From: Neoscytalidium dimidiatum
Lineage: Eukaryota; Ascomycota; Dothideomycetes; Botryosphaeriales; Botryosphaeriaceae
Length of the DNA stretch: 64,000 nt
Direction of reading: 5' to 3'
Assembly: GCA_037367355.1 (NCBI GenBank)
Contig: CM074695.1
Span: forward strand, 1,674,001 to 1,738,000
The translations under genes and the position numbers were made by a program. Under the pieces are notes generated by a model. It made no database searches. It saw only the letters and a list, made by a program, of their open reading frames with translations, and was not told the DNA's origin. Each line of letters starts with the position of its first letter. Within the stretch, counting starts at the first letter, position 1. Below, piece by piece: positions 1 through 9,944 of the stretch.

Positions 1-502
1 ATATGCGGCTGTGTTGCTGTCGTTGATAGTGATTTAAAATCTTACTTCTTTAATATGGCTTCAAGAGACTCAACTTCAGCAACATTTCAACCAAACCACC
101 ATTTTCGTACCCTCAAGCTCCATGAAATCGTATTCATCTATTAACCTAACAAGAATATTGATGCCGGACGCTGACAAGAAGACTCAATAGACACATGTAT
201 TCGCGATGGCTCCGATCAGAATTCAATCACGTACTTATGGCCAGTATGCTTCACTTGTGACCAATAATTCTCAGATCGGCCACGTCCCTCCGCTTGCTGG
301 TAGCTGGTATGGAAAAACTCAGTGGTCTCGCAGAGTAGTAAATGGCCAGCAAGGACGTGACCCCATACCCTTTTTTCAAGGCCGGCATGGAATGTTTACA
401 GTCGGATGGCTGCTTCAGGTCCACAAGCGGACATTGATTTTGCCCACAGTAGGAAGGTTGCCTTGGTGTTGCGATTACAGACCTCTCACGTCGCGCGTAA
501 CC

Positions 503-530
503 CACGGGTAGTCGAAGTAGTCATCCGAAC
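503..530 (+). repeat. dispersed copy of the 55-bp minisatellite unit
   Basis: The stretch cacgggtagtcgaagtag, followed by tcatccgaac, matches the core of the tandem units at 15.2-15.7 kb (gtgggtagttgaagcag then tcgtccggac) with a few substitutions. It is an isolated, degenerate copy in the same orientation. Confidence 0.55.
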
Positions 531-561
531 GCAAGTGTTCTATATATTATCGAACTGCTGC

Positions 562-582
562 GTCAGGGCGACTACTTCAACT
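562..582 (-). repeat. inverted copy of the minisatellite core
   Basis: Read on the minus strand this is agttgaagtagtcgccctga(c), matching the core agttgaagcagtcgtcctgac found near 15.57 kb. It sits between two direct copies, so the family is present in both orientations. Confidence 0.5.
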
Positions 583-662
583 CCATATGGTAAATCTGTT
601 TGTTGCTACAGCCGGAGGCTCGTACGGTGGTGTGAAAACAAAGTCCCCCAACATTGCAGTCC

Positions 663-690
663 ATAGGCAGTTGAAGCAGTCCATCGTTGT
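663..690 (+). repeat. dispersed copy of the minisatellite unit
   Basis: The stretch ataggcagttgaagcagtc closely matches the diverged tandem unit that starts at 15328 (ataggcagtagaagcagtc). Similarity fades after about 25 bases. Confidence 0.5.
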
Positions 691-1351
691 ATTCCCGAAC
701 GTGAAAAGCGTCTACTGTAAATTCACAAAGTTTGGATATCAGGTAATTTGCATACATATATTTTATTCCATTAGGGGCTGTTTACAAATCTATAAAAAAT
801 TTTGACACTTCAAATCCAAAAGAAGTAAAGAGTTGACGGAGCCTAATAACAAAAGGCGGTAGTTGGACCTGAAGCATATCAACAGAAAGGGACACTTGTC
901 AGGGCGGAAATTGGGGAAAGGCTCTCAACGGATGTCAAGGGACGACGTCATCTGCCACCTGGTCAGTGAAGACAATGGCCACTCTTCTCTATCGCAGTCG
1001 AGATGCGAACGGTTTTTCCGGGGTCGGAACTAATCGGCAAATGTAGATGATCAAAGGTAAGGGGGGTTCGAGAGCTGATGTACTTTCCAGGTCGGCGATG
1101 GCATGAAGCTCAGGATACAAGGCGTCTGTGAAAAGCGAAACCGAATTAGAGCACGCACCAGCATAGCATAGTTGCAAATGAGTATTTAACTTCGGTTTGT
1201 CATGCCACGAGTGAGAGTGAGCGATGACCTGAAGTGTCAAAAAGGAAGCTATCAACACGAAACCAGGGAAGCCGCTATCCAGGAGAAACACATACCCACC
1301 GAAACTCCTATGTAATCCTCAACCCATCAGAAGGTTTTTGGTAGTAAAGTT

Positions 1352-3326
1352 TCAGACAGCCTTGGAAAACAGACTGCGGTAAACTGCATCGACGACAGGC
1401 TGAGCGGTGATCTGGCGGCCGCCAAAGAATCTGCCGTTCAGGCCCTTGATAGCGTTCTCACCGCCCTGGACGGTGTCGAACTTGACGTAGATATCGCCCT
1501 GGGTGTTCGGATCTAGAGCAATGTGAACGACCGTGCCATACTTCGCCTGGCACTCCTCCTTGACGTCATCCTCGAGCTCCTTCATCCAGCTGTCGCCTTC
1601 TTCCCTGTATGTGTGTCAGTGTCTGAACAAACTTAAACATTGCCGGGGTGAGACACTTACTCGGTGGGATCGAACATATTCTTGAGCACAACGCAACGGC
1701 TGGCTTGGTTGACGCTGACTGGGAGAGGGCGAGCCGCTTGGACGGTAGGCTTCATGATCTTCTGCTTTTCGGCACCGTTGGTATCAGCAGGTTCATCAGT
1801 ACGTGCAAGCTTCCTCATAAGGGCATCTCTGCTATAGTTGTTGAAGTTCACGCCGGCAACGTCAGTATCGTCAAGGGCACTAGCACCACCGGCACCCTTG
1901 TCGTTATCACGGCCACCAGCGCGGTCAAAGGTACCGCCAGAGCCTCCGGCATGCGCGCCACGGCCACCTGAACCGGAGAAAGCTGAACCCTGGAAGCTGG
2001 GTTGGCCTTGGCCATTGAACCGCTGAAGAAGATTGGCAGTGGACTCGGGAGTGAACTTATCGTTGCCCAAGCCAACACGGATGGGGCGTCCAGCCAAGTC
2101 GAAGCCATTCATCTTCTCAAGGGCCTCTTTAGCTTGAGCGGGGTCGCGGAACCTACGAGTGTCAGATCGTGTTTCATCTGGGCGTGAGGGCAGACTCACT
2201 GGACAAAGCCATAGCCACGGCTGCGACCGCCTTCTTCTTTCTGTAGCTGAACGAATTCCAACTCCCCGAAGGGCTCAAACACATTCTGCAAGTCGCTTTC
2301 AGTGATACTGAAGTGAATGTTGCCGACATACAACCTGTGGAAGGGTACGCCATTGTTGTTGCCACTGTTTCCTTCTCCGGAGCGGGCTTGACGGTTCTTC
2401 TCGGCTTCCGTGAGCTGGGCGATGATGGGAATACCCATTAGCTTCTGGCCGGTGAGCTGGATGGCTTGCGGGACAGACTCCTCATTCTTGAACTCGACGT
2501 ATCCGACTCTGCGAAAGGTATTACTACAAGGGAAAATGAAAGGCACGGGCTATAAGTGTACATACCCCTTAGAGCGGCCACTGACGCGGTCCTTCACGAT
2601 TTGCGCCTCCTTGACGGGGCCGACCTTCTCGAAGAAAGCAATTAGATCCTTGGTCCTCAAACGAGCTGCAAGTTGCTGGACAAAGACGGTACGACGATCG
2701 CGCTCATCCTCGGTCAGGGGAGGGCTGGAAGAACGTTTGGCTGAAGGGGAACGGCGGCGGCCGCCAACGCGTCCGCCGTAGCCACGATCCCTATCGCGAT
2801 CGCGGCCCCTGTCACGGTCTCGTTCACGGTCACGGTCGCGTTCGCGTTCGCGGTCATCATCGCGGCGGCCGGAGCGTCCAGAAGGACGGTAGTGCCTATC
2901 ATCGTCAGGGTAGGGCGAACGGGATCTGGAGCGGGCACGGCCACTGCCACGGTAGTAGTCGCCGCCGGAGCGGTAGCTGTCGTCACGGTCAATCGAGTCT
3001 CGCGTACGGCGGTGACGTCTTTCGGAGTCGCGGCTCCTGCTGCGGCGTCTGCTCCTCAGGCTGCCGGTAGCGCTTCCCCTGTCGCTCCTGGGGCTCCGCA
3101 TCTCAACATCGTCGTCCAGATCGCGGCGAGGGCGATCGCGACTGCGATCACGGCGCTTGCGATCACGTTCGCGGGAACCATCTCGGGCGCGGTCGCGCTC
3201 GCGGCGCTCGCTTCTCTCGTTCTTCAGGCGGTCATCGTTGTCAGTGGAGCGGGGAGTGTCCTTGGATTCTGCCGCGCTGGCATTGGCGGTAGAATCGAGG
3301 AGAGCCTCAACGTCTAGACCTGACAT
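1352..3326 (-). CDS. rsd1: RBM39/Rsd1-type SR-like splicing factor with three RRMs
   Basis: Nuclear pre-mRNA splicing factor of the CC1/RBM39 (CAPER) family. Exons 3326-2566, 2508-2200, 2152-1661 and 1604-1352 give 604 residues. The first 200 residues are an RS/RD domain (runs such as [10 protein letters not shown]). RRM1 follows with the RNP2-like TVFVQQL and an RNP1 rebuilt across the first splice (SKGVGYVEF). RRM2 has the RNP2 LYVGNIHF and an RNP1 joined across the second splice (RGYGFVQF). After a glycine-rich linker comes a C-terminal atypical RRM ([25 protein letters not shown]), as in the family. All three introns are 47-57 nt with GT-AG ends. S. pombe Rsd1 is the named relative; orthology is inferred from domain order only. 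Confidence 0.9.
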
Positions 3327-3998
3327 GGCGGAGTTGGAACGCTGTCAAGCCAAACGTGCGGAGTGAGGAGTATCACTGAAGGCGCGGCGGTTAGCTGGCG
3401 CGGTCGAGAGGGGGACTTCGAGGCGCGGAGCAGGCGCACCCTGTAACTGTGACTTGCTCGTGGGCAGTGCTGCTGAGAGCGGGTTATCACAGAAGCTGCA
3501 GAGGGTCGAAGGGTTGAAAACAATAGATGCGGACCCAGACACGAATTCGTCAGGCAAGGATTGTGGTGCCGACGAGGGTTGTGGAAGAGAGAGGGCGAGT
3601 GGCTGGTGAAGGCGACAGGGTCGGCGCAGAAGCCAAGCGACCTCCAAACTTTAATCTAGCCGCTTGTCACGTGCAGGGGCCGCGCCGTCAATGTCTCGCT
3701 CTCGCGCTTCTCCCCCGGCCGATCCCGCAGCGATCGCCTGCACACACCACTTGCATCATGCCACGGTCTGCAGCTGCTACACGCAAGGGGCTCGTTGAGC
3801 AATTACTATTATCTGTATCCGGATTGTGCGGCGTAAGAACGTGATCATAAGACATGCAAGCAACCCGAATTCCTCAAAAGCACCCCGCTCGCTGTTTGCA
3901 GCATCCCAGCGCGTGCCTGGCAACGCCTGCACCGTCCTCCGTCATTACACATATGGTACAGCGGCTATATATACAGCATGAAGTATTGATAGACTGGT
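3327..3998. promoter_or_regulatory. spacer upstream of the splicing factor
   Basis: Upstream region of the leftward splicing factor and downstream region of the leftward hydroxylase, which face the same way. GC-rich near the splicing-factor start. No further coding exon or recognised motif was seen. Confidence 0.5.
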
Positions 3999-5284
3999 CT
4001 AGGCCGTCTTGACCACCTTCGGCGGCGGGAGGTTAAGCTCCGTGTTGAACACACGGTCCCAGAACTTGCTCGTGACACCGAAGCCGTTTTGGTAGTCCGC
4101 AAAGTGATGCTCAAGGTGATACTTCTTGAGTTCTCGGTAGTACGCCGGAAGGCTGCCGCGCCATTAGCTAATCGAAACAACTCAAGGAGGGGGCATACGC
4201 ACTTGCGGTGGTGCAGGAAGTAGTGGGTCAGGTCATAGCAAATGTAGCCGAAGATGCCGCCGCAGAAAACGGCAGTTGCGGCATGCCAATTGTAGAAGAA
4301 AACTGCGTGTGCCAGCTTCCAGAAGGGCGTCGCTAGGACCAGGAACAGAGCTGGGGGCATCACAAGCCGGTACTTGTCCATGGGCAGGTAGTGGTGGATG
4401 CCATGAAGAAGAAAGTGAAGTGTGATGCCGACACGGTTGTCAGGGAGATATCTGCAATTGCTCAGTAAAAATCAAAAGAAGAAAGAAGGACATCATAGGG
4501 TGGAATTCGCATACTCATCCAAGTGGAAAAGGAAGCGGTGCAAGATATATTCAACCAAAGTCCAGATGCAAAGGCCGAGGACCCAGTACAGGCCTAGCTG
4601 AACGAACGGCAGCTCCTGGCTTGCCAGATAGGTCCCGTACGTAACGGGCGGGAGCCAGACGGTGGGGACAACCCACCAAGCAGTCAAGCTCAGAGGCTCC
4701 AGAAAATTGCCAAACAGGGGCGCTGACTTTCCTCCCTTGTAGTGTCTCGGGCGGTGGACCTGCTCCAGATAAAAGGCCTTCGAGAAACCACCGAACCACA
4801 CCTGCGGGAGCAGCGGCTTGCTGAGATCCAGGAACTTGTGTGTCTTGTAGTCGGACGAAAAGTCGGTTTCCTTGTTCAAGTCTTCGGCGGAAGCCATTCC
4901 GGTGGCAGCGAAAACATACTTGGTGTCACCATTGGCTTCCAACTCCTGCAGCCCTTCCTTCGTTGGCGGCAGAGGCACGATATTGTCCGGATGGTTGCTG
5001 TTGGTGGCTGTATCCAGCACCTTCTCGTTGACAACAAAGCCGATGAGATGTTCATCGAGGATCTCGTAGGCGGAGTCGGAGTGTCTGTGAGAGACCTCGT
5101 CCTCCAGAATGTCCTTCACATCCTTGCCGCCGTATTCGAGGATCAAATCGCCGCCGCCGGGATGGTCTTCGACGAAGGAGGTGATGTCGTAGACCTTGGA
5201 GCCGATGGTGACATAGCACGACTTAGCGGAGTTATGGGCCTGGACTTCGGCCTGGGTAATGGTTGGGAGGGTGCGGCCGGGCAT
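3999..5284 (-). CDS. SCS7: fatty acid 2-hydroxylase (cytochrome b5 fusion), Scs7-like
   Basis: ER membrane di-iron enzyme that 2-hydroxylates the very-long-chain acyl group of sphingolipids. Exons 5284-4515, 4451-4203 and 4152-3999 encode 390 residues. The N-terminus is a cytochrome b5 domain with the haem motif HPGGGDLILEYGG and the second haem histidine in the SHRHS region. The C-terminal half is a fatty acid hydroxylase domain with the histidine clusters HRFLFH, HFLLHGIHH, HYFLHH and HLEHH. The second splice restores HHRNLPAYYRELKKYHLEHHF, which is strongly family-like. The start at MPGRTLPT was preferred because the upstream in-frame extension looks like untranslated leader. Length matches yeast Scs7 (about 384 residues). 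Confidence 0.95.
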
Positions 5285-6482
5285 GTTGTCGGAGGTGCGC
5301 TGCCTGCGGAGAATCGCGAAGGCGTCGGGGACTGGAGGGTCAGGCAGGCTGCAGCGGTCGGAGCAACCACGTGGAAACACGAGGAACAATGCGCGAAAGA
5401 CGCGTCTAGGGAGCTTTTATCTGGCCAGGACGGTTGTTTGGTTCTCCTGAGGATTGGTGGCGACGGACCGGGTCGGAAATGAGAAAGAAGCACCAGGTAG
5501 ACATCGGGGAGCGATCGGAACCCGGTCTGGCAAAGACCCTTGGACGGTCTGGAGACCCTCGTCTGACACTGGCGCCTGGTGCAACCGCGAACAGCCGCTC
5601 GCTGCTCCGCCCGCCCTCGAAGCCCAGCCCAAGCAATACTAATCGCACCCGGCATGTTTGTGCCTCGCTGCTTGCCGCACCTTGCCGCACGCGCGCCCGT
5701 CGCTGTTGCTGCTCGTCGGCCTCACCATCTCGCAGCGCTCACCGCCTTTCGAACACAGCCTTCTGTTTACATGTCAGACCAGCTCTCAGCGTCCCTGTCG
5801 TCTGGACTCTCAAATCCGTGCCTCCTCGCAATCTAAGACCTTGTTTGACGCCTTCAAGTGGAAAATTCAGCGCGAGACCTGCATCTTGGCCAGAATAAAC
5901 CTGTGCCCTGCACGCAAATGTTCTGTTACTCGATTAGGAAACCCGCCTTACATCAGAATTTCCCCCCTCCTCCATAGCCAATTCAGTTGATCGTATATGT
6001 CCCTTGTCCAACGCTCTCTCAAATCACGATTCCGGATACAAAGTCTACTTCAGCCGCCACAGCACCCTAGTTCAACTTCACCTTTTTGCTACTTACTTGG
6101 TAAAATGCTAGGAGGAAAGAAGCAAACACGGATTTTTCACACAAACCTGCTACTACCGGTCTTTAATTCGCTTTGAAAAACGGCCGAGATATCTATTGCC
6201 TCTCTCTCGCCGAAATGTTATCAGAAGAATTTCGCTCCATTCAGATTAGCAGTGGTGACATTTGATTTATTGCGGTATCCGGGTGTCTAGGTGAGCTGTT
6301 AGACCTCGCACCTGACAAGCGGTCCCCCAAATACTCACTGCGACAATACTAACTGCCTTGCGCAATAGTAAAGTCGCCACGCCTTTCGCAAAACTTTCAG
6401 AACACTTCACCTCACTTCCGCCCCTCTGCAACCGTTACTACTCTACACCATTGCACCTCTCCAGCTTCTCCACTAGCACATC
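5285..6482. promoter_or_regulatory. divergent intergenic region
   Basis: Shared upstream region between the leftward hydroxylase and the rightward unknown gene at 6483. It contains C/T-rich stretches near 6390-6480, typical of fungal core promoters. No supported coding exon. Confidence 0.5.
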
Positions 6483-8073
6483 ATGGCTCCACCGAGAGAT
6501 AGGAAGAAGCGTCATTCCGCCGTCGACTGGATTCCTAAGCCACGCCGCTTGCCCATCCTCTCACCCGACATCGAGATTGGCCCTCACGGTCGTGCGGTTG
6601 TAGATACCAGCAACGGCGTCGATGAGGTTTACTTCCTCTCATGCCATCCACGCAGCATGGCCGGCCCACTGCTTGGTGATATCTTCAACAATGACAAGGA
6701 GATCGATGACTACGTCTACCAATTCAAATGCGCGCGGTCCCAGGCTCTGTCCCGCATGGAATACAGACAGAAGGATTCAAGCGCAAAGTCGGTCGCTACT
6801 CCGAGCCCGTTAGACGACTCTTTCTCTGACAAGCAGGACGAAGGTGACGAAGTCGATGATATCTTCGATTCTCAAGCCCGCGTCTGGCGCACTGTGCTCA
6901 AACGTCGCGAGCGCGCCGCCATCCAACAGACCACAGCCGCGTTGACCTACCTGCTGTCCAGTTCCGGCGCCTGGCAGACGCACCTCCTCGTGAATGCTAC
7001 CATTCGGAAGATCATCAGAAGTCTAGAAGGTGAGTGAAATATTTCCAGTTACCGAACAATATTGCAGAGAAACAGAACAATACTTGACTAAACGAACAGT
7101 AGCTTCCCTCTTCATCCTCCGCGACTCTCGCCACACTCCCAAGGGTCAGCACCCCGAAATCACCTGTGCTCACCCCAACTGCTCTCTCCCCGCTCGCTCC
7201 ATCTCCAACGCTTGCCGCGCATACATAAGCCTCGAGAGCGTCGCGCCAGACAGTGTCCCATCGCTGTTCACGACTCCAGGCATTCAAGTTAACGACGACG
7301 TTTACATCCCCATCTACATGCGCCCCAGCAGGGACGGCACCAACAGCAGTGGCGAGCAGAAGAAGCCCGACTACAGCGCCCCACCGAGTCCCTCCCTCGC
7401 CCCCACCAGCACAGAGATACTCCAAGGAGGAGACGGCCCGGAACACGGAAGCACCGAGGACCACATGAACAACGACGCTATCGCCACCGACACGGCGATC
7501 AAAGTCCACGCCTCCCTCTGCATCCCCTGCCTCCGCGACCTCTACGCCGGCGCCGTTGCACCCGCACTTCCTCCCTCCACCACAATGCCGTCCCCGCAGC
7601 CCTCCGGAGTAGATGACAGCACCGCGTCCACCACCACCACCGACGCAGACGAAGAGGACGATACTAGCACCATCATGGGTAGTACCGCCACAACAGCCAT
7701 CAACGTTAACGACAAAGAAACGCACCAACACCAGCCCCACCGCCCCAGCACATTCCACACCCAGCGCCTCGCCGCGAATAACTCGGCCTGGCACACGCCC
7801 ACCTCGCCCTGCTGGACCGCAGTCAACCTCGAGCAGTCGAACGGGCAGTTGCTGCCGGATAACCCGTACGTGAGCCCTGACGCGGCGATACCGCAGTTAG
7901 ACGGCGGCGGAGGCGGCGGCGGCGGCAAGGGCGGAAGCGGGAAGGGGTCGGATTTGACGAGCGCGACAGCGAGCAGCGGCACTGGATGCGTGATCATGCG
8001 GGGTGGGGGAGGAGGAACGAATGAGGAGAAGGGCGATGGTAATTCGGGATACTGGCAGAGCGTTGTTGCGTGA
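6483..8073 (+). CDS. hypothetical protein, low-complexity C-terminal half
   Basis: Not recognised. Exons 6483-7029 and 7100-8073 join in phase 1 (RSLE-VASLFILRD) to give 506 residues. The first 180 residues look folded, with acidic and helical stretches (DDYVYQFKCARSQALSRM, RVWRTVLKRRERAAI). Exon 2 starts with a cysteine-containing segment (EITCAHPNCSLPARS, then CIPCLRDLYAG about 100 residues on), which might bind metal. The remainder is Ser/Thr/Pro-rich, with an acidic run and a glycine tract of about nine residues near 7905-7925. No signal peptide or membrane segment. Probably a nuclear or cytosolic fungal-specific protein; function unknown. Confidence 0.7.
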
Positions 8074-8446
8074 GGTGCGATATTGGGGGAAGGGTTAGGG
8101 CGCTGCTGGGAACGGGGAAAGGGCCAGACAAGGGATCAGGTGCGCTATGGGTATGTGCTATACGTGCACCAAAAACAACCGAGATATACGGGTGGGCGAT
8201 GCGGAAGTTGATGGTTAGCTATCGGCATCACACTTCATGGCTTTAATGAGCAGAAGCTCATTGCTTTAGCAGTAATCAGGGTTGGGTTGCAGCACATGCA
8301 GAGATCATGTGCGGTGCGGCTCTAGCTAATTAGAGTATAAAAAATAATTTCTGGCTCGGAGATGAGAGAAAAGTTGGAAAAAAAAAGATACGCGTGTGAA
8401 AGCCAAAAAGTAGGTACGTGGGCAATGAACGCATGGCGATCTCCTC
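8074..8446. other. convergent 3' spacer
   Basis: Lies between the ends of the rightward unknown gene and the leftward secreted protein. It includes an AT-rich stretch (8330-8395, tataaaaaataattt and an A9 run) that fits 3' processing signals. No exon seen. Confidence 0.5.
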
Positions 8447-9220
8447 TCAGAAACATGCGGTTTGCCATTCGATTCTCCAATCAGCAGGAACGTCCTCTGC
8501 TGCCGTATCCGAACTGACAGCGCGCAGACCCAAAGACCTCACGAACCTGTCACAACCCCATTCGGGCCCATCACCGGAGCCGCAAGGGTCTTTGATCTCC
8601 AGGTCGTTTGACTTTCTCTGGAGAGCCACAGCTACTATCCTTGCTCCCTGGGGGAGAGGGAGGATGTCCTGGCCAGGGGATGGAGACGGCTCATCAGGAT
8701 GGCTCCGATAGAAAAGGTGTGTGGCGGCCGGCTCTCCGCAATTACCATTGTTCTTGTGCCCTTGTGGTTTTTCGTTGGCTTCATCGTCTGATTGCTCCTG
8801 CATTGTGCTGATGGAGCACCGGTCTAACACGACCGAAACTGGGCTGGCCGGAAATTGTAACATGAAGCCGTGATTGTTGTTCTTGATAGATGATGAAAAG
8901 AAGAGTTCTCCCTTCACCTGCATGGCAACCATAACGGTCGGCCTCGTCTTTTTTGACATTGCGATTCTGTCCATTTCCTTCCAGGCTTCGAATGCGGCCC
9001 CGACGAGATGGCTGTCCGTGAACTGGTTTGTATCGTCGAGATTGATGGTGTTTCCGTTACCGTCATCAATCTTCAGAATGCGTGAAGAGTAATGCACCCA
9101 CTTGTCTTCTTCGGATTGAGAGGTTTTTATGATGTAGAAGCGACCTTGCTCGGCGCACGTAGCCAGTAACGTGCTGAGGAGTACGACAATTGCGTATGGA
9201 AAGACCGGATGGAAGCGCAT
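8447..9220 (-). CDS. secreted candidate deaminase-fold protein
   Basis: Intronless, 257 residues. Residues 1-22 form a signal peptide (hydrophobic IVVLLSTLLATCA), so the product is probably secreted. Three parts resemble the zinc deaminase fold. First, a helix and strand with a buried VMVAMQVKGELFFSS (96-110). Second, NCGEPAA (160-166), which fits a C-x-E motif with C161 as zinc ligand and E163 as proton shuttle. Third, DPC (211-213) plus WGC (221-223), which could supply the two remaining cysteine ligands of a PC...C motif followed by a helix (DRFVRSLGL). The gap between the last two cysteines is 10 residues instead of the usual 3, so membership is inferred, not certain. Transcribed divergently from the SGNH esterase at 9945. 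Substrate unknown. Confidence 0.7.
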   Translation of the reverse strand: MRFHPVFPYAIVVLLSTLLATCAEQGRFYIIKTSQSEEDKWVHYSSRILKIDDGNGNTINLDDTNQFTDSHLVGAAFEAWKEMDRIAMSKKTRPTVMVAMQVKGELFFSSSIKNNNHGFMLQFPASPVSVVLDRCSISTMQEQSDDEANEKPQGHKNNGNCGEPAATHLFYRSHPDEPSPSPGQDILPLPQGARIVAVALQRKSNDLEIKDPCGSGDGPEWGCDRFVRSLGLRAVSSDTAAEDVPADWRIEWQTACF

Positions 9221-9944
9221 GTTGAGAGATGTTTTTGTGATGCAACTGCGCGTGCACTGAGCTGACGGGTTCGATTGCGGAAAGTAAACTCACGAAATGC
9301 TTCCCACGTAGTCACTACCTTAGGACAAAAAGCAGAGATGGGCATGTCTCTCTATAGCCACATGTCTTTCGTTGCTCTAATTAAAACTGTGTTTTTTCTT
9401 TTCTTTTTTTCAGCCTTGTCCAAAATTAACTGCTTCTTTCAATGGGTTGACGCCCACAGATGTGTGCTGCTGTTTACAGGCGAATGCCTGCTGTGACTGG
9501 TTTCATACATCTCATTAAGTGAACACGATGCGCCTTGCGTGGAAATCGATACCTAAATTAGAACTATACGCGTGAGGCGTACGTTTGGGCGCTGTAGGCG
9601 AGAGATTGACGAGCGAGCTGAGATCCCATTCCGCAGAACCAGTGCGTCTTGCATCGGTGTCTCTAGTAAAAATAGCACTCCCCATCCTATAATAACTGCC
9701 TCGCTGCTTGGCATCATGTCATTAGCCAACCAAAGCTTGCTCATGCAGGTTGATTTAAAGAAAAGCAGGCTGAATCAGCCACCGGCTGGGAGATGTAAGC
9801 CCCATTTATCTCGAGGGGTTCCTCAGCTCAAGCTGAACACAGGCCGTTTATATGGTAGAAGAATACCTTGAGAAAGCTGAAGGCAAGAAAAATTTGCAAT
9901 ACTTCAGTCTCAATGCTAAACTCTCTCTTACACTTACGCTCGCT
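9221..9944. promoter_or_regulatory. shared promoter region of two secreted-protein genes
   Basis: A 724-bp divergent intergenic region between the deaminase-like gene and the SGNH esterase. It has a T-rich tract at about 9391-9411. No exon or recognised operator was found. Confidence 0.55.

Larger units (their letters stand above)
1..1351. other. gene-free left edge with repeat relics
   Basis: No exon chain with a plausible protein could be built on either strand. The only structure seen is three degenerate copies of the 55-bp unit that forms the minisatellite near 15.2-15.7 kb. Positions 900-1351 lie beyond the stop of the leftward splicing-factor gene and probably include its 3' UTR. Confidence 0.6.

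Noticed and set aside
9271..9285. gggttcgattgcgg resembling a tRNA T-loop
   Set aside because: No matching acceptor, D or anticodon stems could be placed around it.
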